From NCBI GenBank assembly GCA_964408235.1, contig CAYOYN010000002.1:1-64000 (forward strand): DNA of 64,000 nucleotides, in the 5' to 3' direction. This document shows positions 16,643 through 24,403 of the stretch, one piece after another; the stretch's first letter is position 1, and each line of letters opens with the position of its first letter. The position numbers and the translations under genes were made by a program. This DNA comes from SICU01 sp964408235. GTDB lineage: Archaea; Nanobdellota; Nanobdellia; Pacearchaeales; GW2011-AR1. The notes beneath the pieces are model-generated. The model ran no database searches. It was not told the DNA's origin and was given only the letters and a program-made list of their open reading frames with translations.

Positions 16643-17766
16643 TCTAATCCCAGGCTTTCTAAAATGTCTTTCTTTTTGAATTGTTTTAAATCTTCATAGT
16701 TTTGACCAGTTCCTAGGAAATATATTGGTTTATTGGTGATATGCGAAACAGAAAGAGAGGTTCCACCCTTTTCGTCAATATCTGCTTTGCTTAATATTAC
16801 TCCATCAATTCCAATCGCATCATTAAATGTTTTTATCTGGTCAAGCATATCATTACCGGCAGTAGACTCTCCGACAAATATTTTTTTATTTGGTTTAATT
16901 ATTCTAATCAGTTTTTCCATTTGTTTTATTAAATTATCTTTAGTGTACATTCTACCCGCTGTATCTATTAAAAGACATTTTATTTTATTCTTTTCAGCAT
17001 AGCTTTTTGCTTCGAATGCTACTGATGTAGGGTCTGAAGAATAGTCGCTTTTTATAATTGGAACTCCTATTTTATTAGCATGTATCTCTAATTGTTCTAT
17101 TGCTGCAGCCCTAAATGTATCCGCAGCAGCTAAGACTACAGAGATATTATTTTTTTTGAGCATACTTGCTATTTTGGCAATGCTTGTCGTTTTGCCTGTT
17201 CCGTTTATTCCAAAAAATAATATTGTGTATGTTCCAGAATAATTTTTTATTTCATCAATTAAATTTGGAGAATCTATTAGGATATCTTCTATTGATTTTT
17301 TAATAGACTGAATTACTTTGTTTTTTAATTCCTTACTTTTTGTTTCTTGTCCGACTAAATTTTCTATAAGATTACTTTTAATTTTATCTACTACTTCTAA
17401 AGCTATATTATTTTCTAAAAGAATTATTTCTAATTCTTCAAATATTTGGTCTACTTGGTCTTTGGTTATTTTTTCGGTAGTGAATTTGCTTACTAGGTTT
17501 GAAAGAAAACCCTTTTTTTGTTCTTTGATTTCTGCTTCTATATTTTCTTCCGCTACTTCTGCACTCTTTGATTCAATTTTTTCTCCTTTTTCTTCAGACT
17601 TTGTTTCTTCTTCAAATTCTTCAAATCCATCTGCAATTCTTACGGATTTGGTTTTTTTAACTTTCTTTTGTTTGGAATTTTTCTTTTCTTTAGTTTTTGA
17701 TTTTTTTGAAGTTTTTTCTTCTTTTCCAAAAAATGATTTTAATTTGTCTTTAAACAGCTTAAACAT
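16639..17766 (-). CDS. ftsY: Signal recognition particle receptor FtsY
   Basis: Membrane-associated GTPase receptor for SRP54. A highly charged Lys/Glu-rich N-terminal region (residues 1-85, the membrane-interacting A domain) precedes the N domain (86-175). The G domain has Walker A FFGINGTGKTT (185-194), the ADTFRAAA motif, DTAGRM, and LSKADIDEKGG, where the usual T-K-x-D reads S-K-A-D. The C-terminal GTGQNYEDL motif is conserved. The 375-aa length is normal. Tail-to-tail with the giant surface protein and divergent from apgM. Confidence 0.96.
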   Translation of the reverse strand: MFKLFKDKLKSFFGKEEKTSKKSKTKEKKNSKQKKVKKTKSVRIADGFEEFEEETKSEEKGEKIESKSAEVAEENIEAEIKEQKKGFLSNLVSKFTTEKITKDQVDQIFEELEIILLENNIALEVVDKIKSNLIENLVGQETKSKELKNKVIQSIKKSIEDILIDSPNLIDEIKNYSGTYTILFFGINGTGKTTSIAKIASMLKKNNISVVLAAADTFRAAAIEQLEIHANKIGVPIIKSDYSSDPTSVAFEAKSYAEKNKIKCLLIDTAGRMYTKDNLIKQMEKLIRIIKPNKKIFVGESTAGNDMLDQIKTFNDAIGIDGVILSKADIDEKGGTSLSVSHITNKPIYFLGTGQNYEDLKQFKKKDILESLGLD

Positions 17767-17786
17767 AAGTTTTTAGTGTTGGCAAG

Positions 17787-17795
17787 GTTTATAAG
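17787..17795 (+). promoter_or_regulatory. TATA box of apgM
   Basis: GTTTATAAG is centred about 26 nt upstream of the ATG at 17817, indicating a leaderless transcript. Confidence 0.55.
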
Positions 17796-17816
17796 TTTTT
17801 TATATGTCCTATTTAT

Positions 17817-19061
17817 ATGAAAGGTGTTTTTGTTATTCTTGATGGTGTTGCGGATGACGCTAACTCTAAATTAAATAATAAAACTCCTTTAGAATTTTCT
17901 AAGACTCCGAATCTTGACTTTTTTGCATCCAAATCTGAAATTTTTAATTGCTTTCCAATTGCAGAAGGTATAGCTCCCCAATCTTCAAGCGGGATCGTTT
18001 CATTGTTAGGGGGAGATTTTAGGGATTACCCTCGTGGAGTTCTAGAGGCTATTGGTGCAGGAATTAATTTGAATCAAGGGGATTTGGCATTAAGGGTAAA
18101 CTTTGCAACAATAGATAGTTTGAATAGTTTAAAAATTGTAGATAGAAGGGCAGGTAGAACTTTAACCAATAAGGAGGCTATTAGTCTTACAGAAGAGATT
18201 AACTCTAAATTAAAACTTCCTTTTAAGTTTGAACTTGTTCATACCGTGGGGCATAGAGGGGTTTTAATATTTAGAGGGGTTTTTTCAGATAAGATTACTA
18301 ATGTAGATCCTTCTTATGAGGGCGGGCTATCTCTCGAATCTACTAAGGAATTTGTCGAGTTTTCTAGGCCTATGGATGAATCTAGGAAAAGTATTTTGAC
18401 TGCAGATTTACTCAATACATTCATTCGTAAAAGTTATGTGATCCTTGAAAATCATCCAATAAATGTTAGTAGAAAAAAGAAGGGTTTTTTTCCGGCTAAT
18501 TTTATTCTTTGCAGGGATCCTGGTATTGGGCCTGTTAAAACTGGTAGGCTTAAGGGTACCTGGATGGGTTTTGGTTATATGCCTTTAGAGGTTGGAGTTT
18601 CTAAGGCATTTGGTATGAGGGTTTACCCCTTTGGTAAGATCCCTATGGAAAAAGAAGATTTTTATGCTCATGCAGAAGAAGTTCTAAGCGTTGCTATAAA
18701 AAAATCTCTTGAAATGATAGACTCTCAGAAGGATATTATTGATTATTTTTATATTCATTTTAAAGAGACTGATTTGCCGGGACATGATAACAAACCTATT
18801 CAAAAAGTAAAATTTATTGAAATGATTGATAGAGATTTTTTTGGCAAATTAAGAAATATAGATCTGAATTTTAAAATGGTTGTAACCGCAGATCATACAA
18901 CATCTTGCAAAACAAAGACTCATACTTCAGACCCGGTTCCTGCTCTTTTTTTTAATCCTGACCTTTCTAAGGATTCTAATTTAAGGTTTATTGAAAAGGA
19001 TTCTTTAAATCAAAAATCTATTAATGGTAGGCAATTACTCTCTAAAACTTTATTGAAATAG
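17817..19061 (+). CDS. apgM: Archaeal-type 2,3-bisphosphoglycerate-independent phosphoglycerate mutase
   Basis: Interconverts 3- and 2-phosphoglycerate in glycolysis/gluconeogenesis. A member of the alkaline-phosphatase superfamily: FVILDGVADD at residues 4-13 supplies a metal aspartate; AEGIAPQSSSGIVSLLGGD carries the catalytic serine; FKETDLPGHDNKP and VTADHTTSCKTKTHTSDPVP supply the remaining metal ligands. The 414-aa length matches archaeal ApgM. It is a marker of central carbon metabolism in a genome where few metabolic genes are seen. Promoter 26 nt upstream; the 3' neighbour gins51 has its own TATA box. Confidence 0.95.
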   Translation: MKGVFVILDGVADDANSKLNNKTPLEFSKTPNLDFFASKSEIFNCFPIAEGIAPQSSSGIVSLLGGDFRDYPRGVLEAIGAGINLNQGDLALRVNFATIDSLNSLKIVDRRAGRTLTNKEAISLTEEINSKLKLPFKFELVHTVGHRGVLIFRGVFSDKITNVDPSYEGGLSLESTKEFVEFSRPMDESRKSILTADLLNTFIRKSYVILENHPINVSRKKKGFFPANFILCRDPGIGPVKTGRLKGTWMGFGYMPLEVGVSKAFGMRVYPFGKIPMEKEDFYAHAEEVLSVAIKKSLEMIDSQKDIIDYFYIHFKETDLPGHDNKPIQKVKFIEMIDRDFFGKLRNIDLNFKMVVTADHTTSCKTKTHTSDPVPALFFNPDLSKDSNLRFIEKDSLNQKSINGRQLLSKTLLK

Positions 19062-19089
19062 GCTTTATTTGTGAATGGATTAGCTATAT

Positions 19090-19098
19090 CTTTATAAA
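19090..19098 (+). promoter_or_regulatory. TATA box of gins51
   Basis: CTTTATAAA is centred about 26 nt upstream of the ATG at 19120. This favours that start over the TTG/ATG codons at 19105 and 19108. Confidence 0.55.
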
Positions 19099-19119
19099 AT
19101 GTAATTGATGTTTTTTATC

Positions 19120-19665
19120 ATGATCAAATATGAAGAATTGTATGAAATTTTACGAAGAGAAAAAACAAATGAATCTTTACAAAAACTTCCTAATGATTTT
19201 ATGAAAGACTTCTCGGAATTTATTCACCAGAATAAGAAAGCAATAGCCGAAAAAGGAGACTTTTTTGCAGATGATGTAATGAGGGATAAAAAACAATATG
19301 AGAATTCTATGGTAATTTTCAAGGAATTAATGCTTAGGCGTAAAAAGAAACTTCTCAATTTGGTATTCATTGCTAATGAAACTAGTGTAATGAAAAAAGA
19401 TTTTGAAAATATGCTATCCTTTGAAAAGGATTTATTTGATATTATGATTAGATCTGTTGAGCAAACGGATAAATTAATTTCTATGTTATTGCTTAATGGG
19501 CATGCAGAGAGAGATACAATTAATCTCCTTGTAACTGAAGATGTTGAATCTTTTGTCAGTATGGAAGGAGATTTTGTAGGGCCCTTTACTAAAGGCCAAA
19601 ATGTTTTATTAGATAAGAAAATTGCTGATGTTTTGATTGGAAGTTCTAAGGCTATTAGGGTTTAG
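19120..19665 (+). CDS. gins51: DNA replication GINS complex protein Gins51
   Basis: Subunit of the archaeal GINS complex, which with Cdc45/RecJ activates the MCM helicase. The N-terminal A domain starts with KYEELYEILRREK and continues LQKLPNDFMKDFSEFI, followed by helical repeats. The C-terminal B domain reads EDVESFVSMEGDFVGPFTKGQ and ends in a short beta unit. The order A then B identifies the Gins51 (not Gins23) type. The ATG at 19120 gives 181 aa and is supported by the TATA spacing; upstream in-frame TTG/ATG codons would add a hydrophobic, unconserved M-F-F-I. Expected partners MCM, PriS and PCNA are not in the window. Confidence 0.85.
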   Translation: MIKYEELYEILRREKTNESLQKLPNDFMKDFSEFIHQNKKAIAEKGDFFADDVMRDKKQYENSMVIFKELMLRRKKKLLNLVFIANETSVMKKDFENMLSFEKDLFDIMIRSVEQTDKLISMLLLNGHAERDTINLLVTEDVESFVSMEGDFVGPFTKGQNVLLDKKIADVLIGSSKAIRV

Positions 19666-19669
19666 TTAG

Positions 19670-19679
19670 GTTTTTAAAC
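19670..19679 (+). promoter_or_regulatory. TATA-like box before the 137-aa unknown gene
   Basis: GTTTTTAAAC lies about 28 nt upstream of the ATG at 19703, supporting that start over the in-frame TTG at 19685. Confidence 0.45.
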
Positions 19680-19702
19680 TCAATTTGGGAGAAAGTTCTC
19701 CT

Positions 19703-20116
19703 ATGGGTGAATCAAAATATGTTATTGGTGCAGTAGACCCTAGTTGTATAAGGGATGGCCTATTATACTTAGAAGAGGGTCAAGATATAAGATATATTAG
19801 TCATTTTGAAGTAAGTTTACCTATGGTCAATAGGTCTCAATTTAATAGGACCAAGGATGGCGAATCTAGAAGGGTAGTAGTAATTAGAGGTTTTGAAGAA
19901 ATTTCAGATGTTGAACCAAATCCTCAACCAGCAGATCTTCATAGAATTCATAAAACTTATACTCGTGATATATCTAAGGCATTAGTTTTAGACGGATTTC
20001 GCGCTCAATATGTGGCTTCTCTTTTAAGCCTTGTTTTAAAAGATAAATCTCCAAGTTTCATAGTTCATGAATTAAATAAAGATCCTCGTGAATCTCGCCA
20101 ATTAACTTATTTCTAA
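19703..20116 (+). CDS. Hypothetical protein, 137 aa
   Basis: Not recognised. A soluble mixed alpha/beta protein with no membrane segment or signal. An N-terminal strand-rich part (YVIGAVDPSCIRDG, VVVIRGFEE) is followed by a hydrophilic proline-containing linker and a C-terminal helical part (DISKALVLDGFRAQYVASLLSLVL). The ATG at 19703 is preferred because of the TATA-like box; an alternative TTG lies at 19685. It lies directly after gins51 and converges with a MazG-like gene, overlapping its 3' end by 15 nt. One cysteine, no metal motif. Confidence 0.6.
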   Translation: MGESKYVIGAVDPSCIRDGLLYLEEGQDIRYISHFEVSLPMVNRSQFNRTKDGESRRVVVIRGFEEISDVEPNPQPADLHRIHKTYTRDISKALVLDGFRAQYVASLLSLVLKDKSPSFIVHELNKDPRESRQLTYF

Positions 20117-20398
20117 TATTATTCTTTTATCAAATTTACCTTTAGATTTTGCTTTTTTATCTTTGATTTTTATTATTTCTTTTTTGTTAAAACTTTTGAA
20201 TTTACCTATTGCATCCAGTACTTCTAAGATATCTGCGAATTCTTCTTTTGAATGATTTTCATTGAATTCTTTTACCTCTTCTATGAGTTTTTTGTAAAGT
20301 TCTTTTTCATATTCTTTTTGAGATGCTTGATAGAATTTAGGTTTTTCGCCTTTGTTTTTGATTATTTCTGGGATATTGTCTCTTACTAATTTTTTCAT
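20102..20398 (-). CDS. MazG/PRA-PH-like nucleotide pyrophosphohydrolase
   Basis: A 98-aa protein starting KKLVRDNIPEIIKNKGEKP, the hallmark of a widespread family of small phosphoribosyl-ATP-pyrophosphohydrolase-like proteins. The metal-binding helices read KLIEEVKEFNEN (E-E-x-x-E, about 38-49) and EEFADILEVLDAI (E-x-x-A-D, about 52-64). It likely hydrolyses a nucleotide polyphosphate; the substrate is unknown and no his genes are nearby, so a house-cleaning role is more likely than histidine synthesis. Converges with the 137-aa unknown gene. Confidence 0.78.
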   Translation of the reverse strand: MKKLVRDNIPEIIKNKGEKPKFYQASQKEYEKELYKKLIEEVKEFNENHSKEEFADILEVLDAIGKFKSFNKKEIIKIKDKKAKSKGKFDKRIILEIS

Positions 20399-20436
20399 TG
20401 AATGTTATTTTCAAACTCTATCCATGGAGTTGGAAA

Positions 20437-20509
20437 AGCCTCTGGAGGGAATCGAACCCCCAACCCTCAGTTTACAAAACTGATGCTCTAACCGTTGAGC
20501 TACAGAGGC
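20437..20509 (-). tRNA. tRNA-Thr (anticodon TGT)
   Basis: Minus strand: acceptor GCCTCTG/CAGAGGC, anticodon stem TCAGT/ACTGA with loop TTTGTAA (anticodon TGT, codon ACA), T-arm GGGGG-TTCGATT-CCCTC, discriminator T as expected for archaeal tRNA-Thr. A TATA-like CCTTTTAACTG (20531-20541) lies upstream. No CCA is encoded. Confidence 0.93.
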
Positions 20510-20555
20510 GTAAACTTTTTAGAAAATGAGCAGTTAAAAGGCTTTTGATTCTTGA

Positions 20556-21155
20556 TTATTCTGTTTGTTCTTTAACTTCTTGAGAATCTTCCTTGCTTTT
20601 TTTTGCAGGTCCGATTATTTCAATCCAACGAATTTCACAGAATGCTAGAGGGTAGATTTTTTTCACTCTTAAAGAAATTGCTTTTTGTAATTTGTTGGTC
20701 ATTATTTCAGAGAATAATTCTCTGGAAGTTTTTATTCTAGCATGACTTTCTAAGAACTTTCTAGTAGTATTCCTTATTTCTTTCCTTACTGTTCTTGAAA
20801 CGTGGTTTCTTGTAATCATAAATGGTTTAATTATCATTTCTGCGTCTTTGCAAGATGTTTTGAATGAATCTTCTACATAGTCTATTCCACGCCTCATTAT
20901 TCTTCTAATATAACTAGGCAACAATACTAAACTTATCAATTCAGATTCTGTTTTGCCTTCTTTATGGCTTACTCTGGCTTTGAGTTCAACGTTTTTGCCT
21001 TTAAGACTCTTAGTCATATCCAAGGTAATTATTTTATTGTCTAATTCTTCAGCGTTTGCAGCATATAATTTTACTTTTGCAGCAGTAAGTGGTACTGGTA
21101 CTTCAAAGAATTTTTTCTTTATTAGTTTTTTTTGGGATTGTTGTGTTTCTGCCAT
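20556..21155 (-). CDS. rps3ae: Small ribosomal subunit protein eS1 (S3Ae)
   Basis: A 199-aa protein of the archaeal/eukaryotic eS1 family: KKFFEVPVPLTAAKVKLY near the N terminus, the internal SYIRRIMRRGIDYVEDSF block and the C-terminal YPLAFCEIRWIEI. Length is as expected. It ends in an acidic tail (KKSKEDSQEVKEQTE). It sits 1 nt downstream of eL42 on the same strand, so the two ribosomal genes form an operon. A zinc site is not expected. Confidence 0.94.
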   Translation of the reverse strand: MAETQQSQKKLIKKKFFEVPVPLTAAKVKLYAANAEELDNKIITLDMTKSLKGKNVELKARVSHKEGKTESELISLVLLPSYIRRIMRRGIDYVEDSFKTSCKDAEMIIKPFMITRNHVSRTVRKEIRNTTRKFLESHARIKTSRELFSEIMTNKLQKAISLRVKKIYPLAFCEIRWIEIIGPAKKSKEDSQEVKEQTE

Positions 21156-21156
21156 T

Positions 21157-21486
21157 TTATTTAGCTATTTTCTCTCCTATTTGAATACGTGATACTCTTA
21201 AGGCTTTCTTTGTTCCTTTTGATTTATTGCATATAGTACATGTGTACAAAACAGGAAGTCTCTTTGTTTGTTTTGTCTTTCTTTTCCAAGATTTTATTGC
21301 AGGTTTTGAATATCTTCCTTGGTTACCAAATCCTACCTTTAATCCTCTTGCTTGTATTCTACTTGTTGAACCTCTAGATAGTGGGTGTGCACTTGAACGT
21401 GATTTTTGCTTCGCTACGCTAACTTTTTGAGATGTTTGCTTCTTGCAATACGGGCAATATCTGTTTGTTTTTTCTGGTAATTTCAT
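21157..21486 (-). CDS. rpl44e: Large ribosomal subunit protein eL42 (L44e)
   Basis: The 109-aa protein has the eL42 zinc ribbon split between YCPYCKKQT (residues 10-18) and YTCTICNKSKG (about 80-90), with the basic middle region that contacts the E-site. It is somewhat longer than the usual 92-95 aa. First gene of the eL42-eS1 pair. An AGCTATAAAAT element at 21502-21513 on the minus strand lies about 20 nt upstream of its ATG and is the likely promoter. Confidence 0.9.
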   Translation of the reverse strand: MKLPEKTNRYCPYCKKQTSQKVSVAKQKSRSSAHPLSRGSTSRIQARGLKVGFGNQGRYSKPAIKSWKRKTKQTKRLPVLYTCTICNKSKGTKKALRVSRIQIGEKIAK

Positions 21487-21609
21487 TGTATAGTAAGCAG
21501 ATTTTATAGCTAACCTCTTGTCGGCTTACTGGACTTGAGGGTAAACGCTAATAATTGTTTGAATTAATGCTTTTTAAAGTTATTTATATGAGCTTTTTCT
21601 ATAAGGTAT

Positions 21610-21981
21610 ATGCGAAAAACAACTCTTTTTGCTTTGCTTGGTGTTTCTTTGTTACCTAGTTCTTCTAATTATTGTCGAGATCCTAATTCAATTTATGAAG
21701 AATTTATAGATTATAACTTAGACGGGTATGTTGAAATTTACATAATAAGTACTCCAAAATATCCCGAAAAAACTAGGGTTTTAATTTCAAGAGAGTTTGC
21801 AGATTATATTTGCGGAATTTCTAATCAAGGAGAAGATACAATTCGCATTAATTATAATTCTAAGTTTACTTCCGGCTTAGAGCTTGTTAGGCCTCAAATA
21901 ATGGATAAAAGAACTCAATCTGCCACAAATGAAAGAAATAAGCTTGCTGTTTCAACAAACGGTTTGATAATTACTCGTTAA
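21610..21981 (+). CDS. Small exported protein of unknown function
   Basis: A 123-aa protein with an N-terminal hydrophobic segment (TLFALLGVSLLPSSS, residues 4-18), consistent with a short signal peptide. A soluble domain with two further cysteines (C22 and about C68) follows and is probably extracytoplasmic. Not recognised; no enzyme motif. A TATA element (ATTTATAT, 21582-21589) lies about 25 nt upstream of the ATG. Its last 4 nt overlap the convergent zinc-ribbon gene. It may be a lipoprotein, but the residues before C22 do not form a good lipobox. Confidence 0.6.
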   Translation: MRKTTLFALLGVSLLPSSSNYCRDPNSIYEEFIDYNLDGYVEIYIISTPKYPEKTRVLISREFADYICGISNQGEDTIRINYNSKFTSGLELVRPQIMDKRTQSATNERNKLAVSTNGLIITR

Positions 21982-22247
21982 ATTGGTAATATTGTTCTTA
22001 GCGCATCTGCAAACGAATTCGGTAATATTGTTTGGCCGTTTGCGTAACGCAACCCAAAATAAGCTATTATAATTAGTATTATTACAATTGTAATATTCTT
22101 TTTTCTTGATTTTTTGCTTTTTTCAGCTCTTGCTTGGAAAGAGTATCCACATTTCACACAAAAGGTATCTGTCATATGGAGTTTTGTCCCACATATAGGG
22201 CAGAACTTGTGGTCTTTTTCACCATGGCTCTTTTTCTTTCCAAACAT
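21978..22247 (-). CDS. Zinc-ribbon membrane protein (89 aa)
   Basis: Starts MFGKKK, has a four-cysteine zinc ribbon HKFCPICGTKL...DTFCVKCGY (about residues 14-34), a basic linker, and a TM helix (about 48-65, TIVIILIIIAYFGLRYA) with a short C-terminal tail. The frame remains open upstream to 22352, but that extension would run into the tRNA-Val gene. A TATA-like CTTTTAAAC (22270-22278 on the minus strand) supports the ATG at 22247. Likely a membrane-tethered zinc-ribbon protein of the double-zinc-ribbon-like type; function unknown. Confidence 0.7.
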   Translation of the reverse strand: MFGKKKSHGEKDHKFCPICGTKLHMTDTFCVKCGYSFQARAEKSKKSRKKNITIVIILIIIAYFGLRYANGQTILPNSFADALRTILPI

Positions 22248-22344
22248 AGTTTTCTTAAGGGTTTTTTGTTTAAAAGGTTTGCCACATAACTTTTTATAGG
22301 ATCGATTAGAATATTTTCTATTCCTCTCTTGTTTTGAGGGATAA

Positions 22345-22415
22345 GACCCCATAGTCTAATGGTAGAACATGTCTTTGACGTGGACGAGGCCCAAGTTCGA
22401 TTCTTGGTGGGGTCA
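22345..22415 (+). tRNA. tRNA-Val (anticodon GAC)
   Basis: Acceptor GACCCCA/TGGGGTC, anticodon stem TGTCT/GGACG (two wobble pairs) with loop TTGACGT (anticodon GAC, codon GTC), T-arm CCAAG-TTCGATT-CTTGG, discriminator A. 71 nt, no CCA. The D stem contains one C-A mismatch. It lies just before the uvrB stop codon, convergent with it. Confidence 0.9.
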
Positions 22416-22441
22416 TTTTGTTTCTAATCTTTTTGTAAGAT

Positions 22442-24403
22442 TTATTCTAGAATTTCTTTCCCTTTCTTTAGGCCTAATTCTTCTTGTAAAACTGATAGTT
22501 GATCTCTTAACGCAATTGCAAGTTCGAAATCTAAATTGTCTGCTGCAACTCGCATTTCTTTTTCCAATTGAGGTACCATTTTTTGTTTTTCTGATTTAGG
22601 TATATGTTTTGTATCTTTAATTATAATATATGAATCTTCTATTGGTTTCTTAATTGTCTTAGGTATGATTTTATTTTTTTTATTATATTCTAATTGGATC
22701 TTTCTTCTTCTATTTGTTTCGATTATTGCATTTTCTATACTTCCTGTTTCTTTATCCGCATAAAGGATTACTTTTGCATTTACATTTCTAGCTGCTCTGC
22801 CTATAATCTGAATTAAACTTGGGGTGTCTCTTAGAAAACCTTCTTTATCTGCATCCATAATTGCTACTAGGCCTAATTCTGGAATATCGATTCCTTCTCT
22901 AAGTAGGTTGATTCCTACTAATACGTCAAACTTGCCTAATCGAAATTGCCTGATTATCTCACTTCTTTCTAAAGTTTTAATTTCAGAATGCAGGTATCTT
23001 GCTTTAATTCCCTTTGAAGCAAAGAACTCGCTCACTTCTTCAGCTATTTTTTTGGTTAGGGCTGTAACTAAAATTCTATCTCCTCTATCTATAGTTAACT
23101 TGATTTCTTTTAACAAGTCCTCCATTTGATTTTTAATTGGTCTAATCACTACTTCTGGATCAACTAACCCTGTAGGGCGTATGATTTGTTCAACAACTTG
23201 ATTTGTATGCGAATCTTCATATTTACCGGGCGTAGCACTAACAAAAATTACTTTTTGTTTTTTGAAATATTCTTCAACTTCTGTTAAACGCAATGGTCTA
23301 TTGTCTAAAGCACTTGGCAGTCTAAATCCATAGTCTATAAGATTTTGTTTTCTTTGTTTATCTCCTTCATACATTCCCTTAAGTTGAGACATCGTTTGGT
23401 GGCTTTCATCAATTACAATTAGAAAATCATCTCCAAAATAATCTAACAAGCAATAAGGGGGTTCGCCTGGTGCTCTTCCATCAAAGTGACGGGAATAATT
23501 TTCAATCCCTTTACAGAAACCCATCGTTTGAATTAATTCTAAATCATACTGAGTTCTTTGTTTTAATCTATGGGCTTCTATCATAGGAAGCTTTGGTAGT
23601 CTTTCTTCTAATTCTTCTTTAATCGTTTTAACTGCTGTTTCTATAGTAGACTTTGGAGTTACGAAGTGGCGTGCAGGGAAAAGGAAATAATGTTCTAATT
23701 TTTGTAGTGTCTTTCCTGTGTTTTTTTCTAAAATTGTAATCCTATCTATTTTATCTCCTTCTAGTTCTATTCTTAAAATATCTTTTTCATAACCCGGGAT
23801 AATGTCTATTACATCTCCTTTTACTCTAAATCTTCCAGAGATTAGCTCAATATCGTTTCTTTCATAATTTATATCTAATAATTTTGAAATGATCTCTGAG
23901 CGCTTCATTTTGCTATCTTTTGCGAGGTCTATTCCCATTCCACTATAGTTTTCCGGATTACCTATTCCATAAATACAAGAAACTGAGGCGACAACAATTA
24001 CATCTTTTCTACTCATTAAAGATGCTGTTGTGCTCATACGCATTCTTTCAATCATTGGATTAATTTGAGAATCTTTTTCTATGTATTGATCTTTTGCAGG
24101 CAAATATGACTCTGGTTGGTAGTAGTCATAAAAAGAAATAAAATATTCCACTCTATTATTTGGAAATAATTCTTTAATTTCATTATACAATTGAGCTGCT
24201 AGAGTTTTATTATGGGCTAGAACGAGAGTAGGTTTATTTGCTTGCTCTATGACATTAGCTATTGTGAATGTTTTACCCGAACCTGTGACTCCAAGTAACG
24301 TTTGATAATGTTTGCCTTCTTTTAGGCCTTGGACAAGCTTTTTTATTGCTTCTGGTTGTGAACCCGCTGGTTTAAATTTTGAAACTAGTTTAAATTTATC
24401 CAT
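22442..24403 (-). CDS. uvrB: Excinuclease ABC subunit B
   Basis: Damage-verifying helicase-like subunit of bacterial nucleotide excision repair. Walker A GVTGSGKTF is near residues 40-48, the beta-hairpin region follows (YYQPESYLP), then DESH (Walker B), the SATPGKYE motif, the helicase C block with LREGIDIPELGLVAIMDADKEGFLR and GRAARN, and a C-terminal UVR motif (LEKEMRVAADNLDFELAIALRDQL) that binds UvrC. The ATG at 24403 is used; three upstream codons (TTG start at 24412) are unlikely. Last gene of the uvrA-uvrC-uvrB cluster; it overlaps the uvrC stop by 8 nt. UvrABC in archaea is considered bacterial in origin. Confidence 0.96.
   Translation of the reverse strand: MDKFKLVSKFKPAGSQPEAIKKLVQGLKEGKHYQTLLGVTGSGKTFTIANVIEQANKPTLVLAHNKTLAAQLYNEIKELFPNNRVEYFISFYDYYQPESYLPAKDQYIEKDSQINPMIERMRMSTTASLMSRKDVIVVASVSCIYGIGNPENYSGMGIDLAKDSKMKRSEIISKLLDINYERNDIELISGRFRVKGDVIDIIPGYEKDILRIELEGDKIDRITILEKNTGKTLQKLEHYFLFPARHFVTPKSTIETAVKTIKEELEERLPKLPMIEAHRLKQRTQYDLELIQTMGFCKGIENYSRHFDGRAPGEPPYCLLDYFGDDFLIVIDESHQTMSQLKGMYEGDKQRKQNLIDYGFRLPSALDNRPLRLTEVEEYFKKQKVIFVSATPGKYEDSHTNQVVEQIIRPTGLVDPEVVIRPIKNQMEDLLKEIKLTIDRGDRILVTALTKKIAEEVSEFFASKGIKARYLHSEIKTLERSEIIRQFRLGKFDVLVGINLLREGIDIPELGLVAIMDADKEGFLRDTPSLIQIIGRAARNVNAKVILYADKETGSIENAIIETNRRRKIQLEYNKKNKIIPKTIKKPIEDSYIIIKDTKHIPKSEKQKMVPQLEKEMRVAADNLDFELAIALRDQLSVLQEELGLKKGKEILE

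Noticed and set aside
17318..17776. Open frame of 152 codons on the plus strand
   Set aside because: Antisense to the Lys/Glu-rich N terminus of ftsY; its Phe/Ser-rich translation is a complement artefact.
22248..22352. Upstream extension of the zinc-ribbon membrane protein
   Set aside because: The extended start would overlap the tRNA-Val gene and adds an unconserved basic segment; the TATA-like box supports the ATG at 22247.
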